DNA of 64,000 nt from NCBI GenBank assembly GCA_036874045.1, contig JAZBRI010000010.1, positions 1,632,001 through 1,696,000 on the forward strand, given 5' to 3'. The position numbers were made by a program, and so were the translations under genes. Shown in pieces: positions 1 through 11,896 of the stretch (positions within the stretch are counted from its first letter, which is position 1; every line of letters begins with the position of its first letter). This DNA is from Cymodocea nodosa. Lineage: Eukaryota > Streptophyta > Magnoliopsida > Alismatales > Cymodoceaceae. The notes beneath the pieces are model-generated. The model made no database searches, was not told the origin of the DNA, and saw only the letters and a list, made by a program, of their open reading frames with translations.

Positions 1-189
1 GAAATGTCGTGACCTTCCAAATTGCAGAATTCACATATGCTAACTATAGGTTTCAGAAATGTTTAAGCATAAGCATATGCCATATTCTCAATTATAGAAG
101 AAAATACACAACACTCATCCTACTATTAAAACAAAACAACACTCACAGTTGCTTAGTTTTTCAATCCCCAGCAATGGTGTCAGAAAACT
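1..189 (-). other. Leader and primer-binding site of truncated Athila-like element X
   Basis: This is the start of the internal region of a minus-strand Ty3/gypsy element that runs out of the window to the left. Read on the minus strand, positions 182-161 hold a decayed primer-binding site (TGACACCATTGCTGGGGA), one step from TGGCGCCGTTGCCGGGGA, the complement of the 3' end of plant tRNA-Asp. A 7-nt spacer (183-189) separates it from the LTR. The leader beyond it matches the leaders of element A (6267-6458) and element C (30700-30890). A tRNA-Asp primer is typical of the Athila lineage. Confidence 0.8.
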
Positions 190-2087
190 TGTTTGGGTTT
201 TTAGGTGACAATAGAGAACTTGATTAGTTCCCCAGCAACAGCGCTAGAAAACTTGTTTGGATTTGTTAACTTTTGTTTGTTATGTTGCACCAGAAATCTT
301 ATTTGATTTGTTTTTATGCTTATATCAATAATTCCTTTTAGAAGTAAACAAACAACCTTTCATACAAATTAGATATTAATTCCAATTTGTGCTTTAACTG
401 CAAGTGCACAGTGTATATTGTATTTATGTGCAAGTACAAGTTGATCCCACAGAGATTGAGTAAGAATTGTGTATTGTTCCGATTTTTATATTGGAGTTTA
501 TGCATGTTCAGTTAAGCACTCCATTGAATTACAGTTAACACAATGAACTTAGTTCGTTGAGTTATGGCTAACTCAACGGACTGACCTCGTGGACTTAAGT
601 TAACTCCACGAGCCTATCTTTCCAATTAAATACTGCTATTTACAAAGGAATTCGGCCAACCATTGGGCGATTCCATAGATTGTAAATAACATCAATTAAG
701 CTCTTCAATGTTAGTTAATATTAGATTTATCATTAAGCAACACTAACATTCAGATATTTCAAACAGTAACCATTAAAATCTTTAAGTATCTAGAACGAAT
801 CAATTTCAGTAAACAATAAAACTATTTTCTATTTTCTAAATCAAACCAACATAAAACATTCACAATACTAACAATGATAATAATAATCATGATACAAAAC
901 AAACAATACAACACTTAAATGCTAAATGTGAACACAGATAATTTGTTGTTTTTGGTATTTTTGTTTTGATATGTTTCTAAAGATGAATGAAAGGTGAAAT
1001 GTAAAAATCTCTATCGATAGTAAAAACTTTCGTCACTACATGCGAGGCAATTACACCATTGAAAACTTAATCACTTACAATCCTGCCTCCTCTCCCTATA
1101 GAATCGTGAATTCAGAATTATAAGATGATCTCCTCTTCAGCATACTGGCATCAACCCAAAACCAAGGCTAGAAGATTTACGATCTCTTGAGATATGAGTC
1201 AGTACTTGGTGAAAATGGCTTCCCTTCCTGCGACGCGATCACTCCTCAGAGTGGTTGTCAGTCACCGTGTTTGGCTCGGAATCGACCTGACATCAGGAAA
1301 GTATCCTCATAGACCTTCGATGGTTGGTGATTTTGGTGGTGGTGTGGAGCTTTAGGGAACTTCCGATGCTTCTTATAGTTAGCGCGGTCCTCCACCTCTG
1401 CACACACACTTTCTTCGTCTTTCTCCTCTTCTTTTATATTTCTTTCTATAGTAACTGCTTCTACTTAATTGATCGGTTGGATTTCCTTCATTCATATCAA
1501 CGATGGTGATTTCTTCTTTGTTCCATGAGTGAATTCCTACGTGATACGTGTGATCGTGGTTTTCCTTTGAATGACCTATTTCTGCAACCACTATAGTGGC
1601 ATATTAGAAAATAAATGATCCGTGGAGTTACAGATAACTCAACGGACTTACTTCGTTGATTTAACTAAAAACATGTGCAATAAAGAAATAACTAGTTTAG
1701 ATATTTTGGATACTTAACTATCCGATGGTTAGATGCATTTCAGATAGTTACTAGATAACTTATCGAAATTTCACTTAAGTCATGCATTATGGTTTCAACA
1801 CGTGTACTTCAGTAAATAATAAAATATTCTTCCATCGTTAAAAACATAACTGTCCGATACATGCAATATAACAAAAAATTTGAATACTTAAGAATTAAAA
1901 TCCTACAACTTACCAACAGTTTAGAAATGTACTAAATTAATATTATTTCCTTGAAATTATGCAGATTCTTTCATTAAAGCATATAACAATGCAATTATAA
2001 CATAATGGCTTAATTCTCATATGATAAGCTAAATATTCTACAATTAACCATCATTTAACCGTTAATATTATGCACTTTTTCATTCTA
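190..2087 (-). repeat. Athila-like LTR, 5' LTR of element X
   Basis: This minus-oriented LTR matches element A's LTR (4103-6241) and element C's LTR (30918-33080) over most of its length. On the minus strand its 3' end is CCCAAACA at 197-190, followed by the spacer and primer site. Its 5' end at 2087 lacks the last few bases of the usual TGTTTAGAATG terminus. Short ORFs inside it do not correspond to any protein family and are chance. Confidence 0.85.
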
Positions 2088-3187
2088 GATGTCAGGTTGA
2101 TTTCGAGCCAAACACGATGACTGACAACCATTGTGAGGAGTGATCGTGACATAAGAAAGGAAGTCATTTTCTCCAAGCACTAACTCATATCTCAAGAGAT
2201 CGTAAAGCTTCAAGCCTTGGTTTTGGGTTGATGCTAGTATACTAAAGAGGAGATCAATTTACAAGTCTTGGTTCACGATTCTATAGGGAGAGGAGGAAGA
2301 TTGTAAGTGATTAAGTTTTCAGTGGTGTAATCGCGTCGCATGTAGTGACGAAAGTTTTTATTATCGATAGAGATTTTTACATTTCACCTTTCGCTCATCT
2401 TCAAGAACATATCAAAACAAAAATACCAAAAATAATTAATTATCTGATTTACATTTAGTATTAAAGTGTTGTATTGTTTGTTTTGTATCGTGATTAATGT
2501 TATCATTGTTAGTAATGTGAATGTTTTATATTTGTTTGATTTAGAAAATAGAAAATAGTTTTATTGTTTACTGAAATTGATTAGTCCAATATACTTAAAC
2601 ATCTTAATATTTACTATTTGAAATATCTGAATGTTAGTGTTGCTTAATGATAAATCTCAGATTAACTAACATTAAAAAGCTTAATTGATGTTATTTACAT
2701 TCTATGGAACTGCCCAATGGATGGCCAAAGTCCTTTGTAAATAACAGTATTTAATTGAAAAAGTAGGCTCGTGGAGTTAACTTAAGTCTATGAGGTTTGT
2801 CCGTTGAGTTAACCATAACTCCATGAACTAAGTTTGTTGAGTTAATTATAACTTAATGAAGTGCTTAACTGAACACATAAACTCTAATATAAAAATTGAA
2901 ATAGTACACAATTCTTACTCAATCTTTATGGGATCGACCTATACTTACACACAAATACAATATACATTGTGCACTTGTAGTTAAAAATACAAATTGGACT
3001 TAATATCTAATATATGTGAAAAGTTATTTGTCTACTTCTAAAAGAATTTATTAATATAAGCATAAAAATAAATCAAACAAGTTTTCTAATCTAAACAAGT
3101 TTTCTAGCACCGTTGCTAGGGAAACAATCAAATTTTTTGGCACTACTGAATAGACAAGTTTCTGATTTAACTTTTCACAACAATACA
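2088..3187 (+). repeat. Athila-like LTR fragment, 3' half, plus orientation
   Basis: The fragment begins abruptly at GATGTCAGGTTGATTTCG, which lies in the middle of the LTR (compare 5046 in element A's LTR). It ends at CAACAATACA (3187), the true LTR 3' end, followed by unrelated sequence. It faces the LTR at 190-2087, so about 1.1 kb of the two copies form an inverted repeat. The first part of this LTR copy is missing. Confidence 0.8.
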
Positions 3188-4102
3188 TAATGCAAAGAGG
3201 AATTAATCTAGTAAGCATAAACCTAATAAAAACTTTCCTCTTGTAGATATAACAACACTTAAATCTTCAGGTAATAGCTTTGTTGCTATGGAGTTCCTTT
3301 GGATGACTTTTAGCTCTCATTCTCTAAGAATCTTCAAGACTTTTAAGAATTTTTCTCTCTAGAGTTACTACCAAAAAGAACTCACTTCTAACTTTGATTT
3401 TACTCAATTGATATTACATAAAGAATTCTAATTGATTACACATGATCCTACATACACGTTCCTTCTTTTTCAAATTTTCTACAACTACTTACTATGTGAA
3501 TAGTAGAAAAATAATTAGCTCATGGAGTTAGTATAACTCAACAAACTTACTTCATGGACTTAATTGTAACTCAACGGACCTACCTTGTGGACTTAACTAT
3601 AACTCAACAGACTTACTTCGTTGAGTTAAGCTTTACTCAACTAACTTGTTCAGTTTCTAGACCTTTTTAAACCATGATCTTCAATCTTGACTTTGTCAAA
3701 TTTATCTTTGATTGCTATCTATAAATATTTGACTAAGTCTTTAAAAATATGGTAGAACGTGTGTGAATATGTGTGTGTCATGTGTCATTTGCAAATTAAA
3801 TATTCTTAAAAGAAACTTTGATTAAATAAAAATATAACAATTAAATAAATCCATCAAAGTCATGACATTATGACCCTTCGTAAAGTTATGCTCATAACTT
3901 TACGAGCTTTATGTATAGCAGAATATGATAAACATTCGTAAACTTATTCCCTGAACTTTATGAACTTTTACAAGTTGACACGTGTAAAGCACAATAACTT
4001 ATCTTAACAAACTTACAAACCCCTCAAGAGATAACCTTACAGAGGTCTGCCAAGTTATCTTTATAACTTTACGAATTATATATATCATAAGTTTATGGAG
4101 AT
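3188..4102. other. Unassigned intergenic stretch with AACTCAACGAAC-type repeats
   Basis: No coding region is recognisable here. At 3510-3660 there are several copies of the AACTCAACGGAC / GTTCGTTGAGTT motif that recurs across the window. At 3870-3910 and 4040-4100 related hairpin-like words (TAACTTTACGA) occur. GAGAT at 4098-4102 directly precedes the LTR of element A and is its probable left target-site copy; the right copy is lost because element A is truncated. Confidence 0.5.
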
Positions 4103-6241
4103 TGTTTAGAATGAAAAAGTGCATAATATTAAGGGTTAAATGATGGTTAATTACATAATATTTAGCTTATCATATGAGAATTAAGCCATTATGTTATAAT
4201 TGCACTATTATATGCCTTAATGAAAGAATCTACATAATTTCAAGGAATTAGCGTTAATTAAGTATATTTCTACATTATCAGTGAGTTACAGGCTTTTCAA
4301 TTCCTAAGTATCCAAATTGTCTGTTATTTCGGAGAGTTATATTTCATGTGCTGGATAGTTATGTTTTAAATGCTAAAAGAATATTTTATTATTATTTCTT
4401 GGAGTACACATGTTGAAACCTTAATGCAAGACTTAAGTGGATTTTCAGTAAGTTATCTGCTAACTATCTGAAATACATCTAAGCATCGGATAGGTAGGTT
4501 TGCAAGTATCCATAATATCTTTTTATCATAAAACTACTTGAAGACATGTGTCGTGATCTAGAAACTGAACTTAAGTTATCTTTCAGAAGGTTAGGTGCTA
4601 ACTATCTGAAATGCATGTAAGTTTCAGATACTTATAATTTGCAACTATCTAAAACATCTGAACTCGTTAAGTAATTTCTTTATTGCACGTGTGTTTTAGT
4701 TAAGTCAACGAAGTAAGTTCGTTGAGTTACACTAACTCCATGGACCATTTATTTTCTAACATGTTACTATAGCAATTGTAGAAATAAGAAATTTGAAGAA
4801 AAACCACGATTGCACATATCACGTAGGAATTAACTCATGGAATGAAGAAGAAATCACCATCATTGATATGAATGAAGGAAATCCAACCGATCATTTAAGT
4901 AGAAACAGTTACTACTAAAAGAAGAGGAGAAAAACTATGTATGTGTGGGCGGAGAACCACACTAATTGCAAGAAGCATCAGAAGTTCCCTGAAGCTCCAC
5001 AACACCAAAATCACCAACCATCGAAGGTCTATGAGGATACCTTTTGGATGTCAGGTCGATTTTGAGCGAAACACGGTGACTGACAACCACTGTGAGGAGT
5101 GATCGCACCACAGGAAGGGAAGTCATTTTTACCAAGCATCGACTCATATATTAGGAGATCGTAAAGCTTCAAGCCTTGGTTTTGGGTTGATGCTAGTATA
5201 CTAAAGAGGAGATCAACTTACAAGTCTTGGTTTGCGATTCTATAGGGAGAGGAGGCAAGACTGTAAGTGATTAAGTTTTTAGTGGTGTAATCGTATCGCA
5301 TGTAGTGATAGAAGTTTTTACTATCGATAGAGATTTTTACATTTCACCTTTCACTCATCTTCAGGATCATATCAAAACAAAAATATCAAAAACAATTCAT
5401 TATCTATATTTACATTTAGTATTAAAGTATTGTATTATTTGTTTTGTATCGTGATTAATGTTATCATTGTAAGTATTGTGAATGTTTTATGTTTGTTTGA
5501 TTCAAAAAATAGAAAATAGTTTTATTGTTTATTGAAATTGATTCATTAGGATACTTAAAAATCTTAATGGTTACAATTTGAAATATCTGAATGTTAGTGT
5601 TACTTAATGATAAATCTCAGATTAACTAACATTAAAAAGCTTAATTGATGTTATTTACATTCTATGGAACCGCCCAATGAATGACCGAATTCCTTTGTGA
5701 ATAGTAATATTTAACTGGAAAAGTAGGCACGTGGAGTTAACTTAAGTCGACGAGAGGTTAGTCTGTTGAGTTAACCATGACTCCATGAACTAAGTCCGTT
5801 AAGTAACTGTAACTCAATGAAGTGCTTAACTGAACACATACAAACTCCAATATTAAAATCAAAATGGTACACAATTCTTACTTAATCTCTGTAGAATCAA
5901 CTTGTACTTGCACACAAATACAATAGACATTGTGCACTTGCAGTTAAAAATACAAATTGGACTTATATCTAATTTGTATGAAAAGTTATTTGTTTACTTC
6001 TAAAAGAATTTATTAATAAAAGCATAAAAACAAATCAAAGAAGTTTTCCAACAGCAATACAAGTTTTCTAATGCCATTGCTAGGGAAACAATCAAGTTTT
6101 CTGGCGTCGCTGAATAGACAAGTTTCTGATTTAACTTTTCACAATAATACAAGTTTTCTAGCGTCGTTTCTAGGGAAACAATCAAGTTTTCTTGCACCAC
6201 TAAATAGATAAGTTTTTGATTTAACTTTTCACAACAATATA
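4103..6241 (+). repeat. 5' LTR of element A
   Basis: The LTR begins TGTTTAGAATGAAAAAG and ends CAACAATATA just before a 7-nt spacer and the primer site. It is about 2.1 kb, in line with the 2064-bp solo LTR at 25729-27792. The 3' end (6045-6241) contains tandem units of about 95 bp that include decayed copies of the primer-binding site. The AACTCAACGAAC palindrome occurs near 4700-4745 and 5735-5835. Confidence 0.9.
6045..6241 (+). repeat. Tandem PBS-like units at LTR 3' end
   Basis: Four motifs resembling the downstream primer site TGGCGCCGTTGCCGGGGA lie inside the LTR: near 6059 (TAATGCCATTGCTAGGGA), 6102 (TGGCGTCGCTG), 6159 (TAGCGTCGTTTCTAGGGA) and 6192 (TTGCACCACTAA). Each is preceded by AAGTTTTC, the same bases that precede the functional site. 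The blocks repeat with shared text such as GACAAGTTTCTGATTTAACTTTTCACAA. Confidence 0.75.
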
Positions 6242-6248
6242 ATTTTTC

Positions 6249-6266
6249 TAGTGCCGTTACTAGAGA
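6249..6266 (+). promoter_or_regulatory. Primer-binding site (tRNA-Asp type) of element A
   Basis: TAGTGCCGTTACTAGAGA differs from the tRNA-Asp complement TGGCGCCGTTGCCGGGGA by C-to-T and G-to-A transitions only. It lies 7 nt after the LTR end. Its decay pattern suggests cytosine methylation damage. Confidence 0.8.
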
Positions 6267-6458
6267 TTGAGAAGTTAAGCAACTATGAGTGCTATTTTGT
6301 TTTTATATCATAATGAGTGTTGTGTGTTTTATTATATAATTGAGAATATGACGTATGCTTATACTCAAAGATTTTTGAAACCTGTAGTTAGCATATGTGA
6401 ATTCTTTAATTTGGAAGGTCATGACATTTCTGATTGATTGAAATTGAGACGATTGCAG

Positions 6459-7210
6459 ATGGTTAGATCACATGAACAAGAAATGAATTATATTCAATGT
6501 AATAGAACTGAGTATGAGAATCCTATAGTTTACCCAACTAATGGCTAATTTAGAAGAAGTAATATGTCGAGAGATAAGAAAGTTTGAGATAGGTATGACA
6601 GACTAGAGCGTAATTTATAGTAAAACATGGATAAACTAGAACAATACATGTGTTAGCAATAAGAAGTCAACCAATTAAATTATAGGGAAGAATATTCAGA
6701 ACCTAAAATTGATATCATATATGAAATTGAAAAAACTATAATGAAAATTGATCAAAAATTGAATGCAATGAGACTAGATGATCTAGAACGAAAGCTAAAA
6801 GCATTGGATAAATTTACAATGAAATTTCAAGTTATGCAATAGGAAAACACAAATGAAAACTTTAATGTTACAAATCTGCATAATTTGCAAGATATACAGA
6901 CAAAAGAAAATACCAATGCAATAGAATTTAAAGAATGTAAGTTAAATCTGAAAACAATTGAAGATCAAAATCATGAGAATGAAATTCAAGAACATCATGA
7001 AAGTAATGAAAATCTGGAAGATGTATATATAACATTAAGATCTGGAACTAATATACCACTAAGAAGTAAAAAAGAAAGCAATGTGAAGGTAGATAAGAAC
7101 AAAATTCAAAATGATAATGAAAATGTAATATTTGAAAACCTAGAAAACAATGAAGAAAAATTTGAATCTGAAAATGAGACTAAAAATGATCAAAAGAATG
7201 AAATGAAATA
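6459..7210 (+). pseudogene. gag: gag remnant of element A, lacking a capsid domain
   Basis: The frame opens with ATG at 6459 (MVRSHEQEMNYI...), 193 bp after the primer site. It continues through several in-frame stops into an open stretch (6885-7210) that is charged, Asn/Glu/Lys-rich and probably coiled or disordered. I see no Retrotrans_gag capsid block of the kind present at 18342-18749, and no CCHC zinc knuckle. Element C has the same short layout (30699-29950), so the capsid was lost before these two copies diverged, or it is not encoded here. The downstream protease confirms that this is the gag-pol reading region. The call rests on position rather than on a recognised domain. Confidence 0.6.
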
Positions 7211-8247
7211 AAAAGAATCTTGTAAATCACAATCATTAGCACCATATCCTGAAAGATTACAACAAACATTTCCTGAAAAATATAGAAAAATTAGAGAAAT
7301 TTTTAAAAAAGTACAAGTTAACATTCCTTTGTTAGACTTATTGCATAAAATGCCACCTTGTGCTAAATTTCTTAAGGATTGGTGTACTAAAAAAAGAGGG
7401 CGAAAAGTTTTAAGGAAAGACTTTTTAGCTGAGCAAAGTAGTTCCCTATTTCTACTACAAATTCCTAAAAAGTTATCTGATCCAAGAATCCTGGTTATAT
7501 CATACACCATAGGAAATACCATTCTAGAAAGAACTTTAATAGACCTAGGTGTAGGTATAAATGTTATGCCTAATGATATATTTGCATCCTTAGGATTAGG
7601 AGACTTAATCCCTACTAGGACTATCATTCAATTACTGGATAGAAGTATAAGATACCCTAGAGGAAAAATAGAAGATGTCTTAATTAAAATAAAAAACTTC
7701 ATATACCCTATTGATATTGTGATTTTGAATTCTCAACAAATTAAGCATCAGAATCATGATATATCTTTAATTTTGGGAAGGCCATTTTTAGCAACATCAG
7801 GGGTTGTTATAAATTGTAAAATAGAGTAATGAAGTTAGCATATGGTAATGAAGATACTCAAGTAAATATTTTCAAACTAGAAAAGTTTAAGGAGTTAGAA
7901 ATGTCTTTACATACTATAGACCTTTTAGAGGATGAAGGAGATATGTTAGATGATGTGATTCAAGAAGAATTAAATAGGTAACTAGATTCTAAAACTTTAG
8001 AAGTAAGTGAAAGCATAGATGCAGAAGAAGATCAAGAAGAGATTAATATTGAAGATGAAAATGTTAAATTAGGAGCTTTAGCTTCTGATGGTCAACATTT
8101 AGATTTAAAACCTTTACCTCCTAAATTAACCTATATATTTCTGGAAGAAAAACAAACATGTCCAATCATTATTGCTTCAGATTTAAAAGATGATCAAATT
8201 TCTAAATTAAAAGATGTAGTAAAAACTTATAAAGAGGCAATAGGATG
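7211..8247 (+). pseudogene. Athila-type protease and linker of element A
   Basis: This encodes the retropepsin-like aspartic protease that would process Gag-Pol. The Athila pattern is clear: PYPERL near 7240, IPLLDLLHKMPPCAKFLKD (7327-7380), the active-site region LIDLGVGINVMPNDIF (7535-7582) with the catalytic Asp retained, the flap-like YPRGKIEDVL block and the terminal LGRPFLATSG. The usual Ala-Ser after DLG is changed to Val-Gly. A frameshift at about 7829 moves the linker to another frame, where a conserved block near 8081-8240 leads into RT. At 8247 a TGA replaces the Trp codon expected before the RT start region. The gene is broken but easily recognised. Confidence 0.85.
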
Positions 8248-9720
8248 AACTATGGTTAATATAAAAGGGTTAAGTACAATTATATGTTGTCACCATATAT
8301 ATTTAGAAGAGAATGTTAAACTAGTTACAATTCCTGAGAGGAGATTAAATCCAAACCTTAAAGAAGTAATTAGGAAGGAAATAGTGAAATGGTTAAATAA
8401 TGACATAATTTATCTGATTTTTGATAGCTCATGGGTTAGTCCAATCCATGTAGTTCTCAAGAAATCAGGATTAATAGTTATTAGGAACGAAAGTCAAGAC
8501 TTGATACCTATTAGAATTCAATCAGGCTGGAGAGTGTGTATAGACTATAGGAAGCTGAATGTTGTGACTAGGAAAGATCATTTTCCCTTACATTTTATAG
8601 ATCAAATGTTAGAAAAATTAGCTAGGCAAGAATATTTTTATTTCTTAAATGGGTATTCAAGATATAACCAAGTTCTAGTAGCATTAGAGGATCAAGAGAA
8701 AAAAACTTTCACATGTCCTAATGGAATTTATACTTTTAAGAGGATGTCATTCAAATTATGCAATGCACTAGCTACCTTTCAAAGGTGTATGTAGGGCAGA
8801 TTCACTAGAATGACTAAAGACTTTTTAGAAATATTTATGGATGATTTTACTATATATGGAACTTCATATAAAGTGTGTTTAAACAATTTAGACCAAGTAT
8901 TAAAACGCTATGTGGAAAAAAAATGGTTCTAAATTGGGAAAAATGTCACTTCATGGTTAAACAAGGAATAGTTTTGGGATGTGTTGTTTCAAAGAAAGGG
9001 TTGGAAGTAGATAAAGCTAAAATAGAAGTAATTTCTAATCTACCCGAACTTAAATCAATAAAAGATATTAGATCATTCCTTGGACATGCAAGATTTTATA
9101 GAAGATTTATTAAAGATTTTAGTAAAATAGCTAGATCTTTAACTAATCTATTAAAAGATGTCCCATTCATCTTTGATAAAAATTGCAAAGAAGCATTTTT
9201 TAAGCTTAAAACTAGCTTAATTTCAACCCCTATAATACAAGCACCTAATTGGAGCTATCCATTTGAATTAATGTGTGATGCATCTAATTTTGCTGTAGGA
9301 GTAGTGTTGGGACAGAAGATAGAAAAGTTTCTTAGAGTAATTTATTATGCAAGCAAAACTTTAAATGATGCTCAAGTTAATTATACAACTACTAAAAAAG
9401 AATTATTAGCTGTTGTGTTTGCCTTAGAAAAGTTTAGATCATATTTGATTGGAGCTAAAGTGATAGTATACACAGATCATTTAGCTTTAAAATACCTAAT
9501 AGCAAAGAAAGAGACCAAACCTAGATTGATCTATTGGATATTGTTATTTCAAGAATTTGATTTAGAAATTAAAGATAAAAAAGGATGTGAGAATATAGTA
9601 GCAGACCATTTATCAAGATTACAAATAGAAAAATCAAACATTGAAATCAAGGATAATTTTCCTAATGAACAATTAATGACCATAAACACAATGCCTTTAG
9701 TATGTAGACATAGTTAATTA
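8248..9720 (+). pseudogene. Reverse transcriptase and RNase H of element A
   Basis: RT copies the element RNA into cDNA and RNase H degrades the template. Visible RT blocks include RRLNPNLKEVIRKEI, SSWVSPIHVVLKK, GWRVCIDYRKLN, DHFPLHFIDQMLEKL and FTCPNG. The catalytic motif appears as FMDDFTIYG (about 8832-8858), the form usual in Athila. RNase H follows from about 9240 ([48 protein letters not shown]). A TAG at about 8792 interrupts RT before the catalytic motif and a frameshift follows near 8860. The downstream half is open from 8875 to 9717. Confidence 0.92.
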
Positions 9721-11001
9721 CCTAGTTACTAGTTTAACACCTAAAGATTGGAATAGACAAGATAAGAAATTGTTCTTTTTAAGAGTGAAATATTACTATT
9801 GGGAAGACCCATACTTATTTAAGAAATGTCTTGATCTAGTTTTAAGGAGGTGCATACTAGAATCTAAATATCAAAGCATACTGTCTTTCTACCATGACCA
9901 AGCATGTGGAGGACACTTTGGTTCAAGGAAAACTGCTGCTAAAATTTTGCAATGTGGATTCTATTGGCCAACACTATTCAAAGATGCTCATAAATACTAC
10001 TTAAGTTATTTAAAATGTCAACAAATAGAAAGGATATGAAAGAGGAATATGATGCCTTTGAATCCTATTGTTGATGTTGAAATCTTTGATATGTAGGGAA
10101 TAGATTTTATGGGTCTATTTCCTATGTCTAATCAATTTAATTATATATTGTTGGGGGTGGATTATGTATCTAAATGGATAGAAGTTATTCCTACAAAAGC
10201 TAATGACAACAAAGTGGCAATACATTTTATAAGAACTAATATAATTGCTAAATTTGGAATACCTAAAGCTATTATTAGTGATAGAGGAACTCATTTCTGT
10301 AATAGAAGTTTTGAAGCCTTAATGAAGAAATATGGAGTAAATCACAAAATTGCAACATCATATCATTCGCAAACAAGTGGACAAGTAGAAAGTGCAAACA
10401 AACAAATTAAGTTAATCTTAGAAAAAGTAGTAAATCCTACTAAAAAGATTGGACTAATAGATTAATAGATGCACTTTGGGCTTATAGAACTGCTTATAAG
10501 ACAAGTTTAGGTATGCCACCTTTTAGGATTGTATATGAAAAAAATTGTCATTTACTAGTTGAAATTGAACATAAAGCTTATTGGGCATTAAAAATTTTGA
10601 ACACTAATTTAAATTAAGCTATTGAAAATAGAAAAATGCAATTAATCAAGTTAGAAGAATTTAGGAATGAAGCTTATTCGAAAACTGTAAAAGAAAAAGA
10701 GAAAATGAAGTTTTGGCATGAAAAGAAAATTATTCCAAAAACTTTTGAAATAGGACAAGAAATATATCTTTACATGACTAGACTTCATAACCATCTAGGA
10801 AAATTAAAATCTAGATGGGCAGGACCTTACACAGTTCAAAATATTTATTCCTATATACCTATTGAAATTGAAAACCCTAAAAATCAGAATATATTTAAAG
10901 TAAATGAATAAAAACTTAAGCCTATTTTGAAAATTCCAAAAAGTTCTTTCGGAATTATAAAAGAAGTAAGAGTAGAGGATTACTCAAGCTTTATTAAGTA
11001 G
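9721..11001 (+). pseudogene. Integrase of element A
   Basis: Integrase inserts the cDNA into the genome. In order there are an HHCC-type zinc domain (YHDQACGGHFG ... CQQ, about 9890-10030; the first Cys of the CxxC pair is replaced by Tyr), the catalytic core with Asp in GIDFMG (10105), Asp in IISDRGTHF (10274-10300) and Glu in SGQVESANKQ (10374-10403), and a C-terminal block (KLKSRWAGPYTVQ, 10804-10842). The Trp of the FDVWGIDF motif has become TAG near 10095. A frameshift near 10445 splits the core's end from the C-terminal part. The final stop is TAG at 10999. No chromodomain was seen, as expected for Athila. Confidence 0.9.
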
Positions 11002-11896
11002 ATATATATATATGTTTATTTTGTATAACAATAATAATAATAAAACTTATTTTAAATATAGTAACGGTTCAACTGAAAGAAATTATCAATTTTACCGAAA
11101 CATATATTAAAAGAAAAAAAAACTTATTTTAAATATAGTAACGGTTCAATTGAAAGAAATTATCAATTTTATCGAAACATATATTAAAAGAAAAAATATT
11201 GTTACAGTCACATTGAAAGGATCCATCGGTTTGACTGAAACATAGAAAAATATATATTATATTAAGTAAGAATGTCAGTTTTACTGAAGCATGGTATCAA
11301 TTCAATTGGTAGAGAAAAAAAATCTGTAATTTTTGTTCAATCGAGGAAAAGCAACGGTTTGACTGAAGTTAAGCAAATAGAAAAATTAAGAGTTGGTTAG
11401 ATCGAAGATTCTTTGGTGTTGACTGAGTAAAAATTTATTATAGTTATTTATTTCTTAGTTATAATTTTATGGGATGTTTGTTGAGTTAAGCTTAATTTAA
11501 CGAACTTACTTTATTGAGTCTAGGATAAGTTAACAAACTTACTCCATTGAGTTAATTGTAATTCAATGAAGTATTTAAGGTAAGTCCAAGGACATAGTTC
11601 GTGGAGTTAACCGTAACTCCACGGAGTAGTATATGTGAGTAGTGATAGTTTGCGCAGGAAAATGATCTGATTACCCACCAAAAACTTAAGGTTTATTTAT
11701 ACTAAAACTTAGGATTTGAGAGCATTATTTGTAGCAATCATTTAGAACTTAGAACATTAAAAGTTAGAGCAATTCTGTTCCATTCCGTAATGCAAAGAAG
11801 ATAAAGATAGAGCAAAACTTCTAGGATTAGTTTGACACTACCGAATTTCTCAAACAATTGGAGGAATAACATTCATGGCAAAAGATCAGAACCACC
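11002..11896 (+). other. Spacer between integrase and accessory ORF in element A
   Basis: This non-coding stretch has three parts: an AT-rich block with a 77-bp duplication (11043-11196), a run of degenerate GGTTTGACTGAA-like words (11205-11425), and an array of AACTCAACGAAC-type palindromes (11470-11640). The same three parts occur in the same order in element C (24095 down to 22065), so the spacer is a family feature. It could carry signals for expressing the accessory ORF from a subgenomic RNA, but I see no defined promoter. Confidence 0.6.
11043..11196 (+). repeat. 77-bp direct tandem duplication
   Basis: AAACTTATTTTAAATATAGT begins at 11043 and again at 11120, and the two units differ at only a few positions. 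Each unit contains AACGGTTCAAYTGAAAG and a TATCAATTTT core. Confidence 0.9.

Noticed and set aside
1324..1591. Hydrophobic small ORF and its antisense partner inside the LTR
   Set aside because: Not conserved as open frames in the other LTR copies; no start context or family match.
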